This document shows, piece by piece, positions 8,676 to 16,085 of a stretch of 20,945 nt of DNA (the stretch's first letter is position 1; each line of letters starts with the position of its first letter). The DNA is taken from contig CAMAWK010000018.1 of assembly GCA_945861915.1 (NCBI GenBank), positions 1 through 20,945 on the forward strand. Direction: 5' to 3'. The DNA is from Flavobacterium psychrophilum (GTDB lineage Bacteria; Bacteroidota; Bacteroidia; Flavobacteriales; Flavobacteriaceae). The notes below the pieces were generated by a model. The model worked only from the letters and a program-made list of their open reading frames with translations. It had not been told where the DNA came from and made no database searches. The position numbers and the translations under genes are program-made.

Positions 8676-9401
8676 CTAATCTTTTTGAGAATTTACAGCC
8701 AAGCTGTAAATTACCAAACCAAAACCAATTTTATTGATAGCATCAGCAATATTATACACTACATCAATATTACCTGCTGGTATAAAACTGTTATACCATC
8801 CTGTGGTTCCCATCATATAACCTAATGGATATATTGACCAACCTACCAACACGAACCAACATAATATTTTGTGTGCAGACAAAACATTTCCACCAGCAGC
8901 TTTCGCTAGTTTAGAAGCTTCACCAAGCCATATTTCATAGACAATCGCAAAATAAGCTACACCCGAAACAAAGCCCCAAAAAGCAGCACTATCTGGATAA
9001 ACTACCTCTCCAATGTATCCTGTAACTAACATTACAACAGAATAGAAAATCATTTTCCATAATAAACTTTGTTTTGCTCCAGCTATTTTCAAAATCAAAT
9101 AAAACTCTAAACACATCAACGGTACTGTTAGTACCCAATCAACATATCTAAAAAATGTTGGAGATTCTCCAATTTCTGCCCAATATTCCTTCATATAGAA
9201 ATAATGCACAGCAGCAATAAATGTAATTAAACCAGAAACAAGTACAGAAGTACGCCATTTTTTATCAAATTGACTTAATGATAAAAAGAAAAAAGCGGAT
9301 GCAGCCATCATAGCCATACATCCAACAAAAAAAGTAAAGCCCACATAATCAGTAGGAAGCATTTTTGTAATTAATGCTGTAGACATAAGTAAGTTTGACA
9401 T
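8676..9401 (-). CDS. Proteorhodopsin, green-type light-driven proton pump
   Basis: Seven-helix retinal protein of the inner membrane. Helix C has RYVDWVLTVPLMCLEFYL, giving the proton-pump triad Asp88 (Schiff-base counter-ion), Thr92 and Glu99 (proton donor), spaced as D97/T101/E108 in reference proteorhodopsin. Met96 sits at the tuning site (105 in the reference); Leu or Met there goes with green absorption. His66 matches H75. Helix G has DAINKIGFGLVIYS with Asp220 and Lys224, the retinal-binding lysine. At 241 residues it is full length. The start may be the listed ATG or the ATG five codons later. It is divergent from blh, which supplies retinal, and has its own terminator. NDQ-type sodium pumping and chloride pumping are excluded by the DTE motif. 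Confidence 0.97.
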   Translation of the reverse strand: MSNLLMSTALITKMLPTDYVGFTFFVGCMAMMAASAFFFLSLSQFDKKWRTSVLVSGLITFIAAVHYFYMKEYWAEIGESPTFFRYVDWVLTVPLMCLEFYLILKIAGAKQSLLWKMIFYSVVMLVTGYIGEVVYPDSAAFWGFVSGVAYFAIVYEIWLGEASKLAKAAGGNVLSAHKILCWFVLVGWSIYPLGYMMGTTGWYNSFIPAGNIDVVYNIADAINKIGFGLVIYSLAVNSQKD

Positions 9402-9430
9402 AAGTAATAAATTTTAAGTTATTGTTTAAC

Positions 9431-9438
9431 CAAATATA
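9431..9438 (-). promoter_or_regulatory. -7 box of the proteorhodopsin promoter
   Basis: On the minus strand the bases read TATATTTG, a perfect TAnnTTTG. It lies 29 bases upstream of the ATG at 9401, giving a leader of about 20 bases. The nearest upstream TTTG (9454-9451) is only 12 bases away, shorter than the usual spacing, so the -33 element is uncertain. Confidence 0.55.
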
Positions 9439-9463
9439 CAAAAGATTAAACAAATAAAAAAAA

Positions 9464-9491
9464 TTTGTCTACTATTTTTTTACTAACTTTA
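9464..9491 (+). promoter_or_regulatory. Possible blh promoter
   Basis: TTTG at 9464-9467 is followed after 16 bases by TAACTTTA (9484-9491), one base off the TAnnTTTG box. The ATG of blh is at 9511. The match is imperfect and the A/T-rich context makes chance matches likely. The proteorhodopsin promoter lies only about 25 bases away on the other strand. Confidence 0.35.
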
Positions 9492-9510
9492 AAAAAAAAA
9501 AATATTTGTT

Positions 9511-10407
9511 ATGTCAAAAGTTTCAAACTTATCAATATTATCAAGCTTTGTTGGATTGTGGCTTACTTCGTATATGACAAATCAAACTCAGATAATTGTA
9601 GGCTTTATCTTTATATTATCATTTGGTATCGTACATGGAGCAAATGATTTGTTACTAATAAAAAAAATAAAAGGTAAAAATTCTATTCAATATTCAAAAA
9701 TATTATTTCAATACGTAGCAATTATTCTTTTAGCTGTTTTATTATTTAGTTTTATTCCTTGGTTTGCTATGTTATTGTTTATAGTAGTAAGTGGATATCA
9801 TTTTGGAGAACAACATTGGAATAAAAAACTAATTAATATGAACTTACTGTATGCTAAGTTATTCTACTTTGTTTATGGATTATTTATCTTATTACTATTA
9901 TTTGAATTTCATAAAAACGAAGTTCTCATGATATTGTGCGGGATTACAGGTATAGAATTCAATTTTATTAGTATTTCTTTACTTTTTAAAATAGTTGGCG
10001 CTTTGCTACTAGCGTTATCTGTATATAATTTTAAAACTTCACCTATATTTCAAAAAAGTATTGCTAAAGAATTATTATATTTAATATTATTTACAATAAT
10101 TTTTAAGATAGGTAGCTTGATTTGGGGATTTGCAATTTATTTTATCTTTTGGCATAGTATCCCATCATTGTTTGAACAAATAAAATTTTTACATGGAGCA
10201 GTTTCAACCTCAAATCTCAAGGTTTATTTAAAAGCTGCCTTTATCTATTGGCTCATTTCAATAATCGGTATAATAGCATTATATTTTATTCTCAAAGATT
10301 ATAAAATATTTGATTCTATATTTTTCTCTTTTTTAGCTGCAATAACTTTTCCGCATGTACTAGTCATTGAAAGAATGTTTACTACTAAAAATAAAAAAAC
10401 CGAGTAA
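9511..10407 (+). CDS. blh: Beta-carotene 15,15'-dioxygenase, Blh/Brp family
   Basis: Membrane-embedded iron enzyme that splits beta-carotene into two molecules of retinal, the chromophore of the neighbouring proteorhodopsin. The family histidines are all visible: GIVHGANDLLL (His42), GYHFGEQHW (His97, His102), FWHSIPSLFEQ (His214 region) and FPHVLVIERM (near 282). The 298 residues, almost all in hydrophobic helices, are the usual size. The ATG at 9511 is chosen because it starts just before the first helix. It is divergent from proteorhodopsin with 109 bases between the starts, an arrangement that makes joint control likely. Carotenoid synthesis genes (crtE, crtB, crtI, crtY) are not in the window and must lie elsewhere. 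The stop codon is inside the stem of a terminator-like hairpin. Confidence 0.93.
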   Translation: MSKVSNLSILSSFVGLWLTSYMTNQTQIIVGFIFILSFGIVHGANDLLLIKKIKGKNSIQYSKILFQYVAIILLAVLLFSFIPWFAMLLFIVVSGYHFGEQHWNKKLINMNLLYAKLFYFVYGLFILLLLFEFHKNEVLMILCGITGIEFNFISISLLFKIVGALLLALSVYNFKTSPIFQKSIAKELLYLILFTIIFKIGSLIWGFAIYFIFWHSIPSLFEQIKFLHGAVSTSNLKVYLKAAFIYWLISIIGIIALYFILKDYKIFDSIFFSFLAAITFPHVLVIERMFTTKNKKTE

Positions 10408-10421
10408 TTGCTTACTCGGTT
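10391..10421 (-). terminator. Hairpin terminator pointing to the minus strand
   Basis: A perfect 10-base-pair stem (10398-10407 with 10412-10421) closes a four-base loop that reads GCAA, a GNRA tetraloop, on the minus strand. On that strand it is followed at once by a run of seven T. On the plus strand the following bases are TATACTTG, a poor U-tract. The blh stop codon lies in the stem. It could serve blh weakly, but its form fits a minus-strand transcript better. Confidence 0.7.
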
Positions 10422-10443
10422 ATACTTGTATATTTTTAGTTTG

Positions 10444-10575
10444 TTAGAGGATACCTAAGATAGTATTTAAAAATTTTAATACATCAGATAAACTTCCGAA
10501 ATAAGATAATAATTTAGAGATAATACAACGCTTTTCTTTGTGATTTACAACTTTTTTTTTAACTCCTAATCGGCT
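10444..10575 (-). other. Candidate small minus-strand transcript or micro-ORF
   Basis: An open stretch of 43 codons between TAG (10578-10576) and TAA (10446-10444) ends 22 bases before the minus-strand terminator at 10421. Its last part reads KLLSYFGSLSDVLKFLNTIL, with hydrophobic residues spaced as in an amphipathic helix. There is no ATG, GTG or TTG in the frame. An ATT at 10524-10522 would give a peptide of 26 residues. No good TAnnTTTG box was found upstream. It may therefore be a non-coding RNA, a broken gene, or chance. The terminator is the stronger part of the evidence. Confidence 0.3.
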
Positions 10576-11111
10576 CTAAAAGTTGAAACAAAAAAAGCAA
10601 AAAAAAACACAAAACTGCAATGTTAAGAATAATTATTTCTATGTTTTAAATATTATTATTTTTTATTTGAGGTTTAGAAATATAAAAAACCAAGAATAGT
10701 TGGAGCCTACAATCCAACAAAAATAGCTCTATCTAGATTTTTTAAAATCAAATAATGATATTAAGAAATAAATATTAATACTACAAATAATAAAATAAAA
10801 AAAATCAGATTTGTAAAATTTAGTAATCATATTGTTTTTTTTTAAAATTAATAAAAAATTAAATTAATTATTCGACATAGTAACAATATTATAATTTTTA
10901 ACTAATGTTATTTAAAAAATTAATAAAAAAAATATAACTTTAAGGTCGCATTAAATTTTAAAGAAGAAATAAGTAAAATACGAATGGTAATTTATTATTC
11001 TTTAGTTTGTTTTCATTTAACTGAACCATACTTCATATGAATTAGTTCTATATAATTATAATTACTTTTAAATAAAAAATCATTTAAAACTTATTAATAA
11101 AATAGCCATTT
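10576..11111. other. AT-rich region without recognisable genes
   Basis: About 540 bases, made largely of A/T tracts. I see no frame with protein character, no tRNA-like fold and no strong promoter. One weak hairpin (10699-10704 with 10713-10718, six base pairs) lacks a U-tract. Any leader of the gene at 11112, and any promoter of the possible minus-strand transcript, must lie here. Confidence 0.6.
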
Positions 11112-12008
11112 ATGACAAAATTAGATTCATTCTGTTTTTATTTGTTGTCGGATAATTTCAAGAAAAAAATTGAACAAATTATTATCTTTTTATCTATCAG
11201 TTCCTTTTTATTACACCTGTTGTTCATACTCTTAAACAAGTTTCAAATCATCCAGTTAGGTGAATTATCCAAATTATTTATTAATCCAATAGGGGCAATA
11301 TATACTCCATTTTCATTTATTCTTATTTATGAAGTTTATTTATTAGTGTATTATTTACCCAAATCTACATCAACATACATTGGAAAACAATATGAAATTA
11401 TATTATTGATAGTAATTCGACGAATTTTTAAAGACATTTCACTTTTAGAATTTACAAATAATTGGTTCAATGAAAAGTATGACCTCATTTTTATGTACGA
11501 TCTCGCTGCTGTAATAATATTGTTTTATTTAATTTTTAAGTTTTATCAACTAAACTATAAAAACAGCATTGATAGCAGAAAAAAAGATACTGAAATCAGA
11601 GTCGAAATAAAAAAATTCATAAAAACAAAAGAATATATAGCTTCCCTTTTAGTTCCAATTGTTTTCATTTTATCTCTTTACAGTCTTGTAAATTGGATAT
11701 TGGATAGCTTATTGTCTGTTAACAAGTTGGTTTATGATTTTAAAGATATAAACAAAATATTTTTTGATGATTTTTTTACATTATTAATTTTAGTTGATGT
11801 TTTTTTACTTTTATTTTCATTTTTACATTCCGATAAATTCAGTAAAGTGATAAGGAATTCGGGTTTTATAATTTCAACCATAATAATTAAGCTCTCTTTC
11901 AGTACTGAGGGTATTATAAATGTATTATTGATAGTAATGTCGGTGGTATTTGGTATTGTAATATTATTTATACACAATAAATATGATAAATTAGAAAATG
12001 ATCTTTAA
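11112..12008 (+). CDS. Unrecognised multi-pass membrane protein
   Basis: I do not recognise a family. The 298 residues show about six to eight hydrophobic segments: near 22-42, 57-81, a shorter one near 93-106, then 126-146, 176-196, 222-240, 251-262 and 267-287. Acidic and basic residues stand inside or next to helices: Glu74 in FILIYEVYLLVYYLP, Arg103-Arg104-Lys107 in LIVIRRIFKDI, and Asp130 in MYDLAAVIILFYLI. This loosely recalls voltage-sensor or channel-like folds, but that is only an impression. A charged loop at about 147-175 is probably cytoplasmic. The start ATG is the first in the frame and directly precedes a plausible N-terminus. The gene stands alone between blh and the convergent dnaK and uses very AT-rich codons. 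Confidence 0.75.
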   Translation: MTKLDSFCFYLLSDNFKKKIEQIIIFLSISSFLLHLLFILLNKFQIIQLGELSKLFINPIGAIYTPFSFILIYEVYLLVYYLPKSTSTYIGKQYEIILLIVIRRIFKDISLLEFTNNWFNEKYDLIFMYDLAAVIILFYLIFKFYQLNYKNSIDSRKKDTEIRVEIKKFIKTKEYIASLLVPIVFILSLYSLVNWILDSLLSVNKLVYDFKDINKIFFDDFFTLLILVDVFLLLFSFLHSDKFSKVIRNSGFIISTIIIKLSFSTEGIINVLLIVMSVVFGIVILFIHNKYDKLENDL

Positions 12009-12022
12009 ATGAAAATAATTAT

Positions 12023-12052
12023 AAAAAAACCGTGTCATTTCTAACACGGTTT
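12023..12052 (-). terminator. Rho-independent terminator of dnaK
   Basis: On the minus strand a 9-base-pair perfect stem (12052-12044 with 12035-12027) with loop TAGAAATG is followed by a run of T, 40 bases after the dnaK stop. It may also slow transcripts from the convergent membrane-protein gene, whose stop is at 12008, though the plus-strand U-tract is poor. Confidence 0.9.
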
Positions 12053-12092
12053 AGTCTATTATCTACAAGTCTATTCTCTTTTATTTAAAGAA

Positions 12093-13973
12093 TTATTTAA
12101 CCTCTTCAAATTCTACATCTTGAACATCGTCTCCTTGAGCATCCGCTTGTGGCTGTGCTTGTTGACCTTGTTCTCCTTGAGCATACATCGCTTCAGTAGC
12201 TGTTTTCCAAGCTGCGTTGATGTTGTCTAAAGCAGTTTGAATGGCTGGAATATCTTGAGAAGCATGCGCCATTCTCAATTCAGTCAAAGCGTATTCGATA
12301 GCTACTTTGTTATCGTCAGTTAATTTTTCTCCTAACTCTTTCAATTGAGATTCAGTTTGGAAAATCATTCCGTCTGCTTCATTCAATTTCTCTACTCTTG
12401 AACGAGCAGCTTTATCAGATTCTGCATTCGCTTCTGCATCTTGTTTCATTCTTTCGATTTCTTCAGAAGTCAATCCAGATGAAGCTTCAATACGAATATC
12501 ATGCGATTTTCCTGTTCCTTTGTCAGTAGCCGAAACTTTGATGATACCATTAGCATCAATATCAAAAGTTACTTCAATTTGAGGAACTCCTCTTGGTGCT
12601 GGTGGAATACCATCAAGGTTAAAACGACCAATTGTTTTGTTATCCGCTGCCATTGCTCTAGCTCCTTGAAGCACGTGCAATTCAACTGTTGGCTGAGAAT
12701 CTGCAGCAGTAGAGAAAATTTGTGATTTTTTAGTTGGAATAGTCGTGTTAGACTCAATTAATGTAGTCATTACACCACCCATAGTTTCAATTCCTAAAGA
12801 CAAAGGAGTAACGTCTAACAACAATACATCTTTAACATCTCCAGAAAGAACTCCTCCTTGAATAGCCGCTCCAATAGCTACAACCTCATCAGGATTTACT
12901 CCTTTAGACGCTTTTTTACCGAAGAATTTTTCTACTTCGTCAGCAATTCTTGGCATACGAGTTGAACCTCCAACCAAGATAACTTCGTCAATATCAGAAG
13001 TAGACAAACCTGCATCTTTCAACGCTCTTGCCACTGGAGCCATAGAACGTTTTACTAATGCATCAGACAATTGCTCAAATTTAGCTCTTGTTAATTTTTT
13101 TACTAAGTGTTTAGGTCCTGAAGCCGTTGCAGTAACATAAGGCAAGTTGATTTCTGTTTCAGCAGAAGATGACAATTCGATTTTTGCTTTCTCCGCTGCT
13201 TCTTTAATTCTTTGCAAAGACATTGGATCTAAACGCAAATCAATTCCTTCTTCAACTTTGAATTCGTCAGCCAACCAGTCTATAATCGTTTGGTCAAAAT
13301 CATCTCCACCTAAATGGGTATCTCCGTTAGTTGATAATACTTCAAAAACGCCGTCTCCTAATTCCAATACAGAAATATCAAAAGTACCTCCACCTAAATC
13401 GTAAACGGCAATTTTTTGATCTGTTCCTTTTTTGTCCAATCCATAAGCCAAAGCCGCAGCTGTTGGTTCGTTAATGATACGCATTACTTTTAAACCTGCA
13501 ATTTCACCCGCTTCTTTTGTAGCTTGACGTTGTGCATCGTTAAAGTATGCAGGTACAGTAATAACTGCTTCTGTCACTGTTTGACCTAAATAGTCTTCAG
13601 CTGTTTTTTTCATTTTTTGAAGTGTCATTGCCGACAATTCTTGTGCCGTGTACAAACGACCATCAATATCCACACGAGGTGTGTTGTTATCTCCTTTTAC
13701 TACTGAATATGGAACTCTTTTTGCTTCGGCTGTAGTTTCAGCAAAAGATTGTCCCATAAAACGTTTGATTGAAGCAATAGTCTTAGTTGGATTAGTTACT
13801 GCTTGTCTTTTAGCAGGATCTCCTACTTTAATTTCACCCCCTTCTACAAAAGCGATGATCGATGGCGTAGTTCTTTTTCCTTCTGCGTTAGGAATTACCA
13901 CTGCTTCATTCCCTTCCATTACAGAAACACAAGAGTTGGTTGTACCTAAATCAATTCCGATTATTTTTCCCAT
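12093..13973 (-). CDS. dnaK: Chaperone DnaK (Hsp70)
   Basis: Cytoplasmic ATP-dependent chaperone that works with DnaJ and GrpE on unfolded and newly made proteins. The N-terminal ATPase domain begins [21 protein letters not shown] and contains [17 protein letters not shown] and the [13 protein letters not shown] motif. The linker region [19 protein letters not shown] leads into the substrate domain, followed by the helical lid and a glutamine-rich tail ending VEFEEVK, close to the usual DnaK C-terminus. At 626 residues it is full length. Neither grpE nor dnaJ is next to it, so it is a single-gene unit with its own terminator. Upstream are an inverted repeat and repeated TGACA/TGTCA pentamers. 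No CIRCE element is visible, so HrcA control is not supported. Confidence 0.98.
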   Translation of the reverse strand: MGKIIGIDLGTTNSCVSVMEGNEAVVIPNAEGKRTTPSIIAFVEGGEIKVGDPAKRQAVTNPTKTIASIKRFMGQSFAETTAEAKRVPYSVVKGDNNTPRVDIDGRLYTAQELSAMTLQKMKKTAEDYLGQTVTEAVITVPAYFNDAQRQATKEAGEIAGLKVMRIINEPTAAALAYGLDKKGTDQKIAVYDLGGGTFDISVLELGDGVFEVLSTNGDTHLGGDDFDQTIIDWLADEFKVEEGIDLRLDPMSLQRIKEAAEKAKIELSSSAETEINLPYVTATASGPKHLVKKLTRAKFEQLSDALVKRSMAPVARALKDAGLSTSDIDEVILVGGSTRMPRIADEVEKFFGKKASKGVNPDEVVAIGAAIQGGVLSGDVKDVLLLDVTPLSLGIETMGGVMTTLIESNTTIPTKKSQIFSTAADSQPTVELHVLQGARAMAADNKTIGRFNLDGIPPAPRGVPQIEVTFDIDANGIIKVSATDKGTGKSHDIRIEASSGLTSEEIERMKQDAEANAESDKAARSRVEKLNEADGMIFQTESQLKELGEKLTDDNKVAIEYALTELRMAHASQDIPAIQTALDNINAAWKTATEAMYAQGEQGQQAQPQADAQGDDVQDVEFEEVK

Positions 13974-14064
13974 TTTTATTCTATTTAATTTTTGTTATAT
14001 ACTTTTTTAACAACTTGATTTGCTTTAGTCAATCTTTGTGCCAACCCCCAACACTTCAGTAAAT

Positions 14065-14088
14065 TGTCAGTTCGCATTCGAACTGACA
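14065..14088. repeat. Perfect inverted repeat upstream of dnaK
   Basis: Ten-base arms (14065-14074 TGTCAGTTCG and 14079-14088 CGAACTGACA) surround a four-base CATT. It lies about 90 bases upstream of the dnaK start. TGACA recurs at 14098-14102 and 14106-14110. It could be an operator of a stress regulator, or a shortened copy of the interspersed repeats beginning GTCAGTTCGA found in Bacteroidota genomes. Confidence 0.75.
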
Positions 14089-14122
14089 TTAAAAATATGA
14101 CAAGATGACATTTTAATTCCCC

Positions 14123-14193
14123 TGTCATTGCGAGGAAAGAAGCAATCTGGGGTGACCGAAGGTCGGGCTGAGTTGTCATTGCGAAGAGGAACG
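14123..14193. repeat. Two copies of an interspersed TGTCATTGCGA repeat
   Basis: TGTCATTGCGAGGAAAGAAG at 14123-14142 and TGTCATTGCGAAGAGGAACG at 14174-14193 are related direct copies. They resemble the short intergenic GTCATTGCGAGGAACGAAGCAATCT repeat found in many bacterial genomes. The bases between contain a small GACC-GAA-GGTC palindrome (14154-14164). Confidence 0.7.
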
Positions 14194-14310
14194 ACATGAC
14201 TCTCTGGTCTAGGCAAACCATTAAACCGAATGATTTGCTTTGTTTAGAAATCTTCTTTGTTTAAATAAACTAATTTGTAAGAAAAAAAAATACATTTGAA
14301 AAACAAAAAA

Positions 14311-14370
14311 GCGAAACAAACCTTCGCCAATCTACCCAAATTTGGGTGTGTGGTAGAAAGTTTGTTTTGC
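14311..14370. repeat. Large nested inverted repeat
   Basis: Outer arms GCGAAACAAAC (14311-14321) and GTTTGTTTTGC (14360-14370) pair over 11 bases with one G-T pair. Inside, TCTACC (14331-14336) can pair with GGTAGA (14352-14357), in competition with the perfect 14-base palindrome ACCCAAATTTGGGT (14334-14347). On the minus strand the hairpin is followed by a T-rich stretch, so it could end a minus-strand transcript, though no minus-strand gene lies to its right. It sits just upstream of the small membrane-protein gene. Confidence 0.65.
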
Positions 14371-14401
14371 CTGCATGCTAATTAACTACAATCTTGCAAA
14401 A

Positions 14402-14935
14402 ATGAACATACCAACATCCATAAGGCTATTTGATAAAGAAATCTCATATTCCAAAAGTATAAAATTGGGAAAATTGGTATATAAAAAAGGTATTGGAGAA
14501 AAATTAAACCGGATCATTTTGTACATTATAGCTTTTCAGCTTTTTCTTGCAAGTGTCTTTATTTTATTAGATAAAAATGTTCCCAAAACCTTTTTTAATG
14601 TTATAAGCCTTTCAGTTGCAATTTTATTTTCACTTTATTATAATTATCGAATTTATAGAGAAAAGAAGTTAAGTAAAATTCAAACTACTAATGAGGCTAA
14701 AAAAAATCATATCTTAATTCAGGATTATGCAAGTAATAATAATTATACTATCTACCATAATTCTTCAAACACAATAGTTTTAAAAAGTTCATTCATAAGT
14801 ACAATGTATATATTTCTATTTATATCAAAACAAGAAATTAATTTTGTAATACTTAAAGAGGGTTTCAAATTGGATCCGCCCGTATTATTTTCACATATTA
14901 GATTTAAAAGATCTTTAAAAAAGCATCTTGCCTAG
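14402..14935 (+). CDS. Unrecognised small membrane protein
   Basis: I do not recognise a family. From the ATG at 14402 it has 177 residues. A short hydrophilic N-terminal part is followed by two hydrophobic segments (about residues 34-54 and 62-79), a basic YRIYREKKLSK stretch, and a C-terminal region of alternating hydrophobic residues that looks like beta-strands (YTIYHNSSNTIVLKSSF, then FLFISKQEINFVILKEG). The layout of two helices followed by a cytoplasmic beta domain is common among small bacterial membrane proteins of unknown role. An in-frame ATG at 14375 would add nine residues that look like noise. It stands alone between the repeat region and lipA, with low-GC codons. A functional guess is not justified. 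Confidence 0.6.
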   Translation: MNIPTSIRLFDKEISYSKSIKLGKLVYKKGIGEKLNRIILYIIAFQLFLASVFILLDKNVPKTFFNVISLSVAILFSLYYNYRIYREKKLSKIQTTNEAKKNHILIQDYASNNNYTIYHNSSNTIVLKSSFISTMYIFLFISKQEINFVILKEGFKLDPPVLFSHIRFKRSLKKHLA

Positions 14936-15141
14936 TCTTTTTATACCAATGACTAAAAAAATGATACATTTTGAAAATCACAACATTGTCTTACAATTAA
15001 TCTTTCTAACTCACAGAAAATACTTAACTAACAAAATTCACAATTGCCTACAAGCGAAAACGTTATTCTTTTACCAAACCCCGTAAATAACCTCCCTTCA
15101 AAATCAGAATTTTAAAATTTAATTTTCCAAATCTACTTCCT

Positions 15142-15149
15142 TATCTTTG
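15142..15149 (+). promoter_or_regulatory. -7 box of the lipA promoter
   Basis: TATCTTTG is a perfect TAnnTTTG box, 19 bases before the lipA ATG at 15169, giving a leader of about 13 bases. No exact TTTG is present at the usual distance upstream; that position holds only T-rich sequence. Confidence 0.6.
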
Positions 15150-15168
15150 TGCTTTCAAAAATTGATGT

Positions 15169-16065
15169 ATGAATACTGTTTTAGAAAATAGTCCTTCTGT
15201 AGAGAACCCAACCGAAATCAAAACGAGTACCAAACCAAAATGGTTGAGAGTCAAACTGCCTATTGGTCAAAAATACACCGAACTTCGTGGTTTAGTAGAC
15301 AAATACAGTCTGAATACGATTTGCACCTCAGGAAGTTGCCCTAATATGGGCGAATGTTGGGGCGAAGGCACTGCTACCTTTATGATTTTGGGAAATATTT
15401 GTACCCGTTCTTGTGGTTTTTGTGGTGTAAAAACAGGTAGACCCGAAACGGTTGATTGGGCTGAACCCGAAAAAGTAGCACGTTCCATCAAAATTATGAA
15501 CATCAAACACGCCGTAATCACAAGCGTTGATAGAGATGACTTGAAAGATGGCGGTTCTATTGTTTGGATAGAAACCATCAAAGCCATTCGGAGAATGAAT
15601 CCCAACACAACCCTCGAAACTCTGATTCCTGATTTTCAGGGAATCGAACGAAATATTGACCGAATTGTAGAAGCCAATCCTGAAGTGGTTTCGCATAATA
15701 TAGAAACTGTTCGCCGTTTGACTCGCGAAGTGCGCATTCAAGCCAAATATGACCGAAGTTTAGAAGTCTTGAGATACTTGAAACAACAAGGCATCAACCG
15801 AACAAAGTCGGGAATTATGCTCGGTTTAGGCGAAACCGAAGAAGAAGTCTATCAAACGATGATGGATTTAAAAAAATCAAATGTGGACGTGGTTACTATT
15901 GGTCAATATTTGCAACCTAGCAAAAAACACTTGCCAGTAAAGGAATTTATCACTCCAGAGCAATTCGCCAAATACGAAAAATTCGGATTAGAATTAGGTT
16001 TTCGCCACGTAGAAAGTGGTCCGTTGGTTCGATCTTCTTACAAAGCCCAAAAGCATATTTTATAG
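15169..16065 (+). CDS. lipA: Lipoyl synthase
   Basis: Radical-SAM enzyme that inserts two sulfur atoms into protein-bound octanoyl groups to make lipoate for pyruvate and 2-oxoglutarate dehydrogenases and the glycine cleavage system. The auxiliary Fe-S cluster motif is [12 protein letters not shown] (Cys52, Cys57, Cys63). The radical-SAM motif CTRSCGFC (Cys78, Cys82, Cys85) has the CX3CX2C spacing. The C-terminus has [10 protein letters not shown], which supplies the serine ligand of the auxiliary cluster. At 298 residues it is full length. It has its own promoter and converges on lpxK with 20 bases between stops. lipB is not in the window. All catalytic residues are intact. Confidence 0.98.
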   Translation: MNTVLENSPSVENPTEIKTSTKPKWLRVKLPIGQKYTELRGLVDKYSLNTICTSGSCPNMGECWGEGTATFMILGNICTRSCGFCGVKTGRPETVDWAEPEKVARSIKIMNIKHAVITSVDRDDLKDGGSIVWIETIKAIRRMNPNTTLETLIPDFQGIERNIDRIVEANPEVVSHNIETVRRLTREVRIQAKYDRSLEVLRYLKQQGINRTKSGIMLGLGETEEEVYQTMMDLKKSNVDVVTIGQYLQPSKKHLPVKEFITPEQFAKYEKFGLELGFRHVESGPLVRSSYKAQKHIL

Positions 16066-16085
16066 TTCAAAACTTAGACTTGCAA

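Larger units (their letters stand above)
13974..14401. other. Long intergenic region with repeats upstream of dnaK
   Basis: About 430 bases between the start of dnaK and the small membrane-protein gene. It contains the inverted repeat at 14065-14088, two copies of a TGTCATTGCGA repeat, a direct repeat of TGATTTGCTTT at 14016-14026 and 14231-14241, and a large hairpin at 14311-14370. The middle part is clearly richer in G and C than its surroundings. The leftward dnaK promoter must lie here but I cannot assign it. A minus-strand open frame through the repeats is a by-product of them and not a gene. Confidence 0.7.

Noticed and set aside
10699..10718. Six-base-pair hairpin in the AT-rich region
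   Set aside because: The stem is short and no T run follows on either strand, so a terminator call is not supported.
10984..11039. Eighteen-codon ATG frame on the plus strand before the membrane-protein gene
   Set aside because: It is very short, has no promoter and no recognisable features in an AT-rich stretch.
12501..14010. Several open frames on the plus strand, and one in another minus frame, within dnaK
   Set aside because: They are shadows of the highly conserved dnaK gene; their predicted proteins have no family features.
14028..14045. Sigma-54-like site upstream of dnaK (GTTGGCACAAAGATTGAC on the minus strand)
   Set aside because: The -24 half fits, but the -12 half has GA where GC is required. 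One near match in an AT-rich region is not enough.
13985..14221. Minus-strand open frame of 78 codons upstream of dnaK
   Set aside because: It runs through the TGTCATTGCGA repeats and the inverted repeat. The translation has no protein-family character and the frame is explained by the repeats.
15267..15741. Two minus-strand open frames opposite lipA
   Set aside because: Both overlap the essential cysteine motifs of lipA and have no recognisable protein features.
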